Source of the DNA: Thermoleophilia bacterium
GTDB lineage: Bacteria > Actinomycetota > Thermoleophilia > Gaiellales > Gaiellaceae
Direction: 5' to 3'
DNA length: 7,434 bases
Assembly: GCA_014534155.1 (NCBI GenBank)
Contig: JACVSB010000083.1
Location: 1 to 7,434, forward strand
Shown: piece after piece, positions 1 through 5,147 of the stretch
Layout: each line of letters starts with the position of its first letter
How positions within the stretch are numbered: position 1 is the first letter of the stretch
Notes under the pieces: generated by a model
Told to the model about the DNA's origin: nothing
Seen by the model: only the letters and a program-made list of their open reading frames with translations
Database searches by the model: none
Translations under genes and position numbers: made by a program

Positions 1-135
1 CTCTGGCTGCAGCGCCTGACGACGCGCGAGCCGACGCTCGATCAGGTCGAGGTCTCCATCCGCGCCCTGCGCGAGGTGCTGCGGCTCGAGGGCCGTGTGA
101 CGCCCGAGGAGCGCAAGGTCGAGGTGATGGCGTAG
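1..135 (+). CDS. DUF1385 (YqhQ-like) protein, C-terminal end only
   Basis: The window opens inside this gene; frame 1 is open from base 1 to a TAG at 133-135 and gives 44 residues. The segment [16 protein letters not shown] followed by an amphipathic [10 protein letters not shown] helix matches the typical C-terminus of the DUF1385/YqhQ family (LQ-LTTREP-D-QIEVA-AL-VL). Members are membrane-associated proteins of unknown biochemical role, and the family commonly sits directly upstream of prfA in Gram-positive bacteria, as here. The stop codon overlaps the ribosome binding site of the next small gene, so the two are probably cotranscribed and translationally coupled. Family assignment rests on the terminal motif plus context; the membrane domain lies outside the window. 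Confidence 0.8.
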   Translation, partial: LWLQRLTTREPTLDQVEVSIRALREVLRLEGRVTPEERKVEVMA

Positions 136-138
136 GAG
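133..138 (+). promoter_or_regulatory. Ribosome binding site of the 66-residue membrane protein
   Basis: TAGGAG includes the stop codon of the upstream DUF1385 gene and lies 4 bases before the GTG at 143. It supports GTG 143 as the start and suggests that ribosomes finishing the upstream gene restart here. Confidence 0.55.
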
Positions 139-142
139 CGCC

Positions 143-343
143 GTGCTCCTGCGCGTCCTCGTCTGCCTTCTCCTCGCCGCCGCGTCGGCTTTCCTCGCCC
201 TCCTCGGCGCCCTGAACGTCCGGACGCTGCTGCAGGACTTCCACGAGGCGCCGAACGCGGTCTACGCGGTCGTCGCGGCCCTCTTCTTCACGCTCGCGGG
301 GCTGCTCGCCTGGGCAGGCGTGCGCGTCCTGCGCGGCCGGTGA
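143..343 (+). CDS. Small two-helix membrane protein of unknown function
   Basis: The product is 66 residues long and I do not recognise a family. Two hydrophobic stretches of transmembrane length are visible at about residues 4-24 (rich in Leu/Ala) and 40-62 (AVYAVVAALFFTLAGLLAWA region). A short polar loop containing RTLLQDFHEAPN separates them, and a basic tail RVLRGR follows. By the positive-inside rule both termini, each with arginines, may face the cytoplasm. The start is GTG 143, chosen because a TAGGAG lies 4 bases upstream and overlaps the stop of the DUF1385 gene. Third codon positions are almost all G or C, as in neighbouring genes, which supports real coding. It may work with the DUF1385 membrane protein; that is inferred from position only. 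Confidence 0.6.
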   Translation: MLLRVLVCLLLAAASAFLALLGALNVRTLLQDFHEAPNAVYAVVAALFFTLAGLLAWAGVRVLRGR

Positions 344-350
344 GCCGGCC
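335..350 (+). repeat. Short GC hairpin spanning the stop codon of the small membrane gene
   Basis: GGCCGG (335-340) and CCGGCC (345-350) are perfect inverted arms around TGAG, so the stop codon TGA (341-343) would sit in the loop. A self-complementary CCCCGGGG follows at 353-360. There is no T-run, so this is not a classical intrinsic terminator. It lies just before the predicted prfA promoter and could help separate the two transcripts, but in such GC-rich DNA a 6-base stem can arise by chance. Confidence 0.3.
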
Positions 351-361
351 CTCCCCGGGGC

Positions 362-367
362 TATCCT
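362..367 (+). promoter_or_regulatory. Candidate -10 hexamer of a leaderless or near-leaderless prfA promoter
   Basis: TATCCT fits the TAnnnT consensus of actinobacterial -10 elements. It ends 8 bases before the prfA ATG, which would put the transcription start within a base or two of the start codon. No Shine-Dalgarno sequence precedes this ATG (the upstream bases are CTGAGCCGCA), which agrees with a leaderless message. No clear -35 hexamer is visible around 335-345. Confidence 0.4.
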
Positions 368-375
368 GAGCCGCA

Positions 376-1428
376 ATGGCGCCCATCGACGGCCTCGTGG
401 AGGAGCTCGAGCGCTCGTACGCCGAGGCGCAGGAGCGGATGGCGGATCCCGCCGTCTTCGCCGACCACCGCACGGCCGCCCAGGCAGGACGGCGCCTGAA
501 GGAGCTCGAGGGGCCGTGGAAGCTCGCGCAGGAGTGGCGGGCCGCGCGGACCGACCTGGACGACGCGCGACACGACGGCGAGCTGCGAGAGCTCGTCCCC
601 GACCTCGAGGAGCGCGTGGGGTCGCTCGAGGAGGAGCTGAAGATCGCCCTCGTCGAGCGCGACCCCGCGGACGAAAGGGACGTGATCGTCGAGATCCGCC
701 AGGGCGTGGGCGGCGACGAGGCGGGAATCTGGGCCGGCGACCTGCTCCGGATGCTGACGCGCTACGCCGAGCGGCGCGGCTACCGCTACGAGCTGCTCGG
801 CTCGAGCCCGGGCGAAGCGGGTGGATATAAGGACGTGACCTTCGCGGTCAAGGGGGAGGGCGCCTACTCCGTCTTCAAGTGGGAAGGCGGCACCCACCGC
901 GTCCAGCGCGTGCCCGAGACCGAGTCCCAGGGGCGGATCCACACCTCCACGGCGACCGTGGCCGTCATGCCGGAAGCGGAGGAGGTCGAGGTCGAGATCG
1001 ACCCGAGCGAGCTCAAGATCGACGTCTACCGCTCGACCGGGCCGGGCGGGCAGAGCGTGAATACGACGGACTCCGCCGTCCGCATCACGCATCTGCCCAC
1101 GGGGCTCGTCGTCGCCATGCAGGACGAGAAGTCGCAGCTCCAGAACAAGCAGAAGGCCCTTCGCGTCCTGCGGGCGCGCTTGCTCGAGCTGGAGCGGCGC
1201 CGGCAGGAGGAGGAGCTCTCGGCGAAGCGGCGCTCGCAGATCGGCGGGGGCGAGCGCTCGGAGAAGATCCGGACGTACAACTTCCCGGAGAACCGGGTCA
1301 CCGACCACCGGATCAAGCTCACGCTGCACCAGCTCGACCGCGTGCTCGACGGGGAGCTCGGGGAGCTGACCGAGGCCCTCGCGGACGAGGAGCGCCGGCG
1401 GGCGCTCGAGGCGGCCGCGATCGCGTGA
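376..1428 (+). CDS. prfA: Peptide chain release factor 1 (RF1)
   Basis: RF1 recognises UAA and UAG in the ribosomal A site and triggers peptidyl-tRNA hydrolysis. The 350-residue product is close to the usual 355-360. It has the N-terminal helical domain (about 1-95), the IRxGVGGDEA core signature (107-116), the codon-reading tripeptide of PxT type as PET (180-182) within [14 protein letters not shown], and the catalytic GGQ loop as [14 protein letters not shown] (220-233) with Gln226. The PxT motif and [11 protein letters not shown] point to RF1 rather than RF2, which carries SPF. The C-terminus is complete ([13 protein letters not shown] at 301-313). The start is ATG 376, which has a TATCCT hexamer just upstream and no Shine-Dalgarno. 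It is the first gene of a coupled run and is followed, with a 4-base overlap, by the enzyme that methylates Gln226. Confidence 0.97.
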   Translation: MAPIDGLVEELERSYAEAQERMADPAVFADHRTAAQAGRRLKELEGPWKLAQEWRAARTDLDDARHDGELRELVPDLEERVGSLEEELKIALVERDPADERDVIVEIRQGVGGDEAGIWAGDLLRMLTRYAERRGYRYELLGSSPGEAGGYKDVTFAVKGEGAYSVFKWEGGTHRVQRVPETESQGRIHTSTATVAVMPEAEEVEVEIDPSELKIDVYRSTGPGGQSVNTTDSAVRITHLPTGLVVAMQDEKSQLQNKQKALRVLRARLLELERRRQEEELSAKRRSQIGGGERSEKIRTYNFPENRVTDHRIKLTLHQLDRVLDGELGELTEALADEERRRALEAAAIA

Positions 1429-2246
1429 ACGCGCTCGCGGCGGCGCGCGAGGTCGAGCGGGAGCTCTCGTCCGCCGGGGTGCCGGCGCCCCGAACCGACG
1501 CTGAGCTCCTCGTCGCTCACGTGCTGCGAACGCCCCGCGCCGCCCTCGCGGGGGCGGAGGTCGACGCCGCCGACGTCCCGCTTCTCCGGACGCTCGTGGA
1601 ACGCCGCCGCTCGCGCGAGCCGCTCCAGCACGTGCTCGGCGAGTGGGGCTTTCGCCGGCTCGTCCTCGCGGTCGACCGGCGTGCGCTCGTCCCGCGCCCT
1701 GAGACCGAGATCGTCGTCGGGCGCTGCCTGGAGCTCCTCTCCTCGGTCGCGAAGCCGCGCGTGCTCGACGTCGGCACGGGGTCAGGCGCCATCGCACTCG
1801 CGCTCGCAGACGAGCTTGCGGAAGCGTCCGTCGTCGCCACCGACGCCTTCGCGGAGGCGCTCGCGCTCGCGCGCGAGAACGCGGCGCGGACGGGCCTCGA
1901 GGGCCGGCTCGAGCTCCGTGAGGGGGACCTGTTCGCCGGCGCTTCCGGGCCCTTCCACCTCGTGGTCTCGAACCCGCCCTACGTCCTGGAGGAGGAGGTC
2001 GCCGACCTGGAGCCGGAGGTCAGGGACCACGACCCCTCGCAGGCGCTCCTCGCGGCCGGCCTCACGGAGCGGATCGTCGCCGCCGCCGGCGCGGTGCTCG
2101 TCCCCGGGGGGTGGCTCGTCCTCGAGGTGGGCGCGGGGCAGGCGGGCGCGGTGGCGGGCCTTCTGGCCGCGCACTGCTACCGCGAGACGCGCATCGGCCG
2201 CGACCTCGCCGGGATCGAGCGCGTCGTGGAGGGACGGGCGCCGTGA
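1425..2246 (+). CDS. prmC: Peptide chain release factor N5-glutamine methyltransferase
   Basis: PrmC (HemK) transfers a methyl group from S-adenosylmethionine to the side-chain amide of the GGQ glutamine in release factors, raising termination efficiency. From GTG 1425 the product is 273 residues, near the family norm of about 280. Visible features are the N-terminal helical release-factor-binding domain (about 1-75, with [13 protein letters not shown] at 64-76), the PRPETE segment (90-95), the SAM-binding glycine loop [13 protein letters not shown] (113-125), and the NPPY motif (183-186) that holds the substrate glutamine. The GTG overlaps the prfA stop as GTGA, so translation of enzyme and substrate is coupled. 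The open frame extends far upstream inside prfA, but the family alignment begins at this GTG. Confidence 0.95.
   Translation: MNALAAAREVERELSSAGVPAPRTDAELLVAHVLRTPRAALAGAEVDAADVPLLRTLVERRRSREPLQHVLGEWGFRRLVLAVDRRALVPRPETEIVVGRCLELLSSVAKPRVLDVGTGSGAIALALADELAEASVVATDAFAEALALARENAARTGLEGRLELREGDLFAGASGPFHLVVSNPPYVLEEEVADLEPEVRDHDPSQALLAAGLTERIVAAAGAVLVPGGWLVLEVGAGQAGAVAGLLAAHCYRETRIGRDLAGIERVVEGRAP
2228..2233 (+). promoter_or_regulatory. Ribosome binding site of tsaC inside the prmC end
   Basis: GGAGGG lies 9 bases before GTG 2243 and fits a Shine-Dalgarno sequence. Together with the GTGA overlap it fixes the tsaC start. Confidence 0.55.
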
Positions 2247-2869
2247 AGGACGAGGCCGTCGCGGCGCTTCGGTCCGGCAAGGCCGTCGTCCTGCCCACGG
2301 ACACGGTGTACGGCGTCTGTGCCGACGCCTACCGGGAAGGGCCGGTCCATCGCCTCGCCAGGCTCAAGAACCGGCCGGAAGGGATGCCCATCGCCCTCCT
2401 CGCCGCCGATCTCGACGCCGTCCTCGACGCGGTTCCGGAGGCGCGCGGCCGAGCCGCCGTCGTCGCCCGGGCGCTCCTGCCGGGCCCGTACACGCTCGTC
2501 CTGCCGAACCCCGCCCGCCGCTTTCGCTGGCTTTCCGGGACGCGGCCGACGACGATCGGCGTGCGCGTGCCCGACCTTCCGCCCGCGGCTCGCGCCGTCG
2601 TGGAGGCCGTCGGCGCGGTTGCGGCGACGAGCGCGAACGTGCACGGCGACCTCGATCCCCGGCGCGTCGCCGACATCTCTCCCGCGATCGCGGAGGGGTG
2701 CGCCGTCGTGCTCGATGCGGGCGACCTCCCCGGAACGCCCTCCACGGTGGTCGACCTGAGCGAGGGCGAGCCGCGGATCCTGCGCGAGGGCGCAGTACCG
2801 GGCGAGGCCGCGCTTACGACGATCGCCGAGGCGCTTCGTCCGCCACCCCGGGCCGCAGCGCCGCGGTGA
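2243..2869 (+). CDS. tsaC: L-threonylcarbamoyladenylate synthase (TsaC/YrdC/YwlC family, short form)
   Basis: This enzyme makes threonylcarbamoyl-AMP from threonine, bicarbonate and ATP, the first step of t6A modification at position 37 of ANN-decoding tRNAs. The 208-residue protein is a single YrdC domain without the extra C-terminal Sua5 domain. Key motifs are VVLPTDTVYGVCADA (15-29), the K-x-R pair Lys42/Arg44, LLPGPYTLVL (78-87), TTIGVRVPD (103-111), ATSAN (128-132) and PSTVVDL (166-172). GTG 2243 overlaps the prmC stop by 4 bases and has a GGAGGG upstream; the frame is open further upstream but without family similarity. A proline/alanine/arginine-rich tail (about 199-208) overlaps, tail to tail, the end of the minus-strand gene that follows. 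The position after prmC matches B. subtilis ywlC. Confidence 0.93.
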   Translation: MKDEAVAALRSGKAVVLPTDTVYGVCADAYREGPVHRLARLKNRPEGMPIALLAADLDAVLDAVPEARGRAAVVARALLPGPYTLVLPNPARRFRWLSGTRPTTIGVRVPDLPPAARAVVEAVGAVAATSANVHGDLDPRRVADISPAIAEGCAVVLDAGDLPGTPSTVVDLSEGEPRILREGAVPGEAALTTIAEALRPPPRAAAPR

Positions 2870-3128
2870 CGGCTGAGTAGGCCGCGGCCGTGAGGACGAC
2901 GGCGGCGAGCCACTGCAGCGCCGGCCGCTCGGCGAGAGGCAGCGAGGCGGCGATGCCGAAGGCGAGCGCGGGGAAGACGGCGCACGCGGTCGCGGCGGCG
3001 CCGAGACGGCTGAGGCCCCATTCCCGGCGGAGCGCGGTGTACTCGCGCGCGAGGGGGACGAGGACGGCGGCGGTGAGGACGACGAGCGGCAACGTTTCCA
3101 TAACGGCGTTGTTTCCCCAACGCGGCAT
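2814..3128 (-). CDS. Small multi-pass membrane protein of unknown function
   Basis: The product is 104 residues, with no family I recognise. Three hydrophobic helices are apparent: about residues 13-27 (LPLVVLTAAVLVPLA), 43-65 (LGAAATACAVFPALAFGIAAS) and 71-89 (LQWLAAVVLTAAAYSAVTA). The first loop holds a basic segment, REYTALRREWG, and the tail GVADEAPRRSS is polar. Nearly every third codon base is G or C, as in the real genes nearby, which argues against a shadow frame. The start is uncertain: ATG at 3128, or ATG at 3101 which begins METLPLVVL and gives 95 residues; neither has a convincing ribosome binding site. It runs against its neighbours, overlaps the tsaC end by 56 bases, and shares an 81-base divergent upstream region with glyA. 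It lies roughly where Bacillus relatives carry rpiB. Confidence 0.6.
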   Translation of the reverse strand: MPRWGNNAVMETLPLVVLTAAVLVPLAREYTALRREWGLSRLGAAATACAVFPALAFGIAASLPLAERPALQWLAAVVLTAAAYSAVTAALRPGVADEAPRRSS

Positions 3129-3152
3129 CCCCAGTCCGGGTTACGCCGAATT

Positions 3153-3197
3153 TCCCTCGACCGAGGGAGGCAGCTCCCCCGTGCGGGGGTGGTCGAG
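3153..3197. promoter_or_regulatory. Cluster of overlapping inverted repeats upstream of glyA
   Basis: Four perfect stems can be read. A: TCCCTCG (3153-3159) with CGAGGGA (3162-3168). B: GGGAG (3165-3169) with CTCCC (3174-3178). C: CCCCCG (3176-3181) with CGGGGG (3184-3189). D: CTCGACC (3156-3162) with GGTCGAG (3191-3197). A and C can form together, or D enclosing B, but the two sets exclude each other. As DNA, A and C are 16- and 14-base palindromes sitting at about -57 to -42 and -34 to -21 if glyA transcription begins at its GTG, which is operator-like. As RNA from an upstream start, they would be a switchable leader. No T-run follows, so simple termination is less likely. Confidence 0.5.
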
Positions 3198-3203
3198 TAC
3201 GCT
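3198..3203 (+). promoter_or_regulatory. Candidate -10 hexamer of a leaderless glyA promoter
   Basis: TACGCT matches TAnnnT and ends exactly 6 bases before GTG 3210, the spacing expected if transcription begins at the start codon itself. No Shine-Dalgarno precedes the GTG. The expected -35 window (about 3174-3180) reads as a C-run with no TTGAC-like sequence and falls at the start of palindrome C. The hexamer abuts the right arm of stem D. Confidence 0.4.
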
Positions 3204-3209
3204 CCAGGC

Positions 3210-4502
3210 GTGGCGGTCGCGCACGAGACGTTCCACCATCTCCGCGAGGCCGTTCTCACCGACCTCGATCCCGACGTCGCCGCGCTGATCGGCCGCGAAG
3301 CCGAGCGCCAGCGAAGGCAGATCGAGCTGATCGCCTCGGAGAACTTCACGTGGCCCGCAATCTTCGAGGCCCAGGGGAGCGTGCCGACGAACAAGTACGC
3401 CGAGGGATATCCCGGCCGGCGCTACTACGGCGGCTGCGAGGTCGTAGACGAGATCGAGCAGCTCGCGATCGACCGCGCCCGGGCGCTCTTCGGCGCCGAG
3501 CACGCGAACGTGCAGCCGCACGCCGGTGCCCAGACGAACATGGCCGTCTACTTCGCATGCCTGCAGCCGGGCGACACGATCCTCGCCATGCGGCTGGACA
3601 GCGGGGGGCACCTCACCCACGGGCTCCACGTCAACTTCTCCGGCCGCCTCTACGACATCGCGACCTACGGCGTCGACCGCGAGACGAACGTGATCGACTT
3701 CGACGAGGTGCGCCGGGTCGCGCGGCAGCGCCGGCCCAGGCTGATCGTCTGCGGCGGCTCGGCGTACTCGCGCCGCATCCCGGCCGACCGCTTCCGCGAG
3801 ATCGCCGACGAGGTCGGGGCGCTTCTCCTCTGCGACATGGCGCACTTCGCGGGCCTCGTCGCCGCGGGGCTCCACCCGAATCCGACGCCGCACTGCGACT
3901 TCGTCACCTCAACGACGCACAAGACGCTCGCGGGCCCGCGATCGGGGTTCGTCCTCTGCCGCGAGGAGCACGCGGCCGCGCTGGACAAGGCCGTCTTCCC
4001 CGGCATGCAGGGCGGCCCGCTCATGCACACGATCGCCGCGAAGGCGACATGCTTTCGCATCGCGGCGTCCGAGGCCTTCCGCAGCTACCAGCAACAGGTG
4101 CGGTCGAACGCCGACGCGCTTGCGGACGCGCTGCTCGCGGGAGGCCTCGACCTGCTCACGGGCGGCACGGACACGCATCTCCTCCAGGTCGACCTGCGGA
4201 GGACGGACTGGACGGGGCGCGACGCCGAGGAGCGGCTGGACGAGGTCCGGATCACGGCGAACCGGAACACCGTCCCCTTCGACGAGCGGCCGCCGACGGT
4301 CGCGTCGGGGCTTCGGCTCGGCACGCCTGCAGTGACGATGCGCGGCTTCGAGGAGGACGACATGCGCGAGGTCGGCTCGATCATCGTGGACGCGCTCTCG
4401 CCCGAGGCGGATCTCGGCGCGCTCCGTGAGCGAAGCAGCGCGCTCTGCGAGCGCCACGCGCTCTACCCGAGCTTCCGCGGCTACGCCGCCTACACGGCAT
4501 GA
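3210..4502 (+). CDS. glyA: Serine hydroxymethyltransferase
   Basis: This PLP enzyme converts serine plus tetrahydrofolate to glycine plus 5,10-methylene-tetrahydrofolate, the main one-carbon source. The 430-residue protein is near the usual 410-430. It shows LIASENFT with the catalytic Glu44, [16 protein letters not shown] (62-77), GGHLTHG with the PLP-stacking His134, [12 protein letters not shown] with Asp209 and His212, the Schiff-base lysine Lys238 in [11 protein letters not shown], and Arg369 in SGLRLGTPA for the substrate carboxylate. Oddities are HAGAQTN (104-110) where HSG(S/A)QAN is usual, MRLDSGGH for the common xLxHGGH, and GPRSG for GPRGG. GTG 3210 was chosen because the family start fits and a TAnnnT hexamer lies 6 bases upstream; an earlier in-frame GTG at 3189 falls inside a palindrome. 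The stop overlaps the upp start. Confidence 0.95.
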   Translation: MAVAHETFHHLREAVLTDLDPDVAALIGREAERQRRQIELIASENFTWPAIFEAQGSVPTNKYAEGYPGRRYYGGCEVVDEIEQLAIDRARALFGAEHANVQPHAGAQTNMAVYFACLQPGDTILAMRLDSGGHLTHGLHVNFSGRLYDIATYGVDRETNVIDFDEVRRVARQRRPRLIVCGGSAYSRRIPADRFREIADEVGALLLCDMAHFAGLVAAGLHPNPTPHCDFVTSTTHKTLAGPRSGFVLCREEHAAALDKAVFPGMQGGPLMHTIAAKATCFRIAASEAFRSYQQQVRSNADALADALLAGGLDLLTGGTDTHLLQVDLRRTDWTGRDAEERLDEVRITANRNTVPFDERPPTVASGLRLGTPAVTMRGFEEDDMREVGSIIVDALSPEADLGALRERSSALCERHALYPSFRGYAAYTA

Positions 4503-5143
4503 GCGCGCGGGCGGCCGCCCCGGTCGTCCAGGTCACCCACCCCCTCGTCCAGCACAAGCTCGGGATGCTGCGGGACGTCGACACGCCGACGCAGGTCTTC
4601 CGCCAGCTCGTGAACGAGCTCACGCTCCTCCTCACCTACGAGGCGACCAAGGAGCTCGCCACGGAAGAGGTCGAGATCGAGACCCCGCTCGAGCGCACGA
4701 CGGTGCAGCGGATCTCCGGCAAGAAGGTTGCGGTGTGCCCGATCCTGCGCGCGGGGATCGGCATGCTGGACGGGGTTCTCTCGCTCATCTCGGGTGCCCG
4801 CGTCGGCTTCATCGGGCTCTACCGCGACGAGGAGACGCTGGAGCCGGTCGAGTACTACGTGAAGCTCCCGAACGACATCGACCAGCGCGACGTGATCCTC
4901 CTCGACCCGATGCTGGCCACGGGGCGCTCGACGAGCTACGCCGCGCGCCTCGTCAAGGACGCGGGCGCCGAGAGCGTCCGCCTCATCGCGCTGATCGCCG
5001 CGCCCGAGGGAGTCGAGCACATGCAGGCGGAGCATCCGGACGTCCCCATCGTCACCGCCGCCGTCGACCGCCAGCTGAACGAGAAGGGCTACATCGAGCC
5101 AGGGCTCGGGGACGCGGGCGACCGCCTCTTCGGGACGAAGTAG
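4499..5143 (+). CDS. upp: Uracil phosphoribosyltransferase
   Basis: Upp salvages free uracil by joining it to PRPP to give UMP and pyrophosphate. The 214-residue product has the full family length of about 208-214. Visible motifs are [15 protein letters not shown] (12-26), the [12 protein letters not shown] segment (81-92), the PRPP-binding loop [13 protein letters not shown] (132-144), IAAPEG (166-171), and the C-terminal uracil site [18 protein letters not shown] (197-214). The loop has Arg143 where DPMLATGGS is more usual; this is the variable position of the loop and the flanking Thr141, Gly142 and Ser144 are kept. ATG 4499 overlaps the glyA stop as ATGA with no separate ribosome binding site, so it should be translated by coupling to glyA. 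The order glyA-upp is conserved in Gram-positive bacteria. Its stop is 4 bases from the stop of the opposing minus-strand gene. Confidence 0.97.
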   Translation: MSARAAAPVVQVTHPLVQHKLGMLRDVDTPTQVFRQLVNELTLLLTYEATKELATEEVEIETPLERTTVQRISGKKVAVCPILRAGIGMLDGVLSLISGARVGFIGLYRDEETLEPVEYYVKLPNDIDQRDVILLDPMLATGRSTSYAARLVKDAGAESVRLIALIAAPEGVEHMQAEHPDVPIVTAAVDRQLNEKGYIEPGLGDAGDRLFGTK

Positions 5144-5147
5144 AGCG

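Noticed and set aside
879..1424. Upstream in-frame extension of prmC, as one 455-residue protein
   Set aside because: The extension lies in another frame of prfA and is low-complexity; PrmC similarity begins at GTG 1425, which overlaps the prfA stop in the same GTGA manner seen at tsaC.
361..1797. Long minus-strand open frame (478 codons) opposite prfA and prmC
   Set aside because: Composition is Arg/Pro/Ala-rich with no motif. It is the expected antisense shadow of GC-rich coding DNA, and the plus strand is clearly prfA and prmC.
3176..3189. CCCCCG/CGGGGG hairpin as an intrinsic terminator
   Set aside because: There is no T-run on either side in either direction, and the loop would be only 2 bases; it is better viewed as a palindromic site or part of a larger fold.
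3189..3209. Earlier GTG start for glyA
   Set aside because: It would start at the edge of palindrome C and add residues not typical of the family; GTG 3210 has the TAnnnT hexamer at the right distance.
2177..3394. 405-codon minus-strand frame crossing tsaC, the intergenic region and the glyA start
   Set aside because: It has no motif and is opposite the well-supported tsaC. The better minus-strand candidate in this region is the hydrophobic frame 2814-3128 in a different frame.
4904..4942. Arg143 in the Upp PRPP loop as a defect
   Set aside because: The changed position is the variable one in the TGxS loop, and all other uracil- and PRPP-binding motifs are intact, so a functional Upp is expected.
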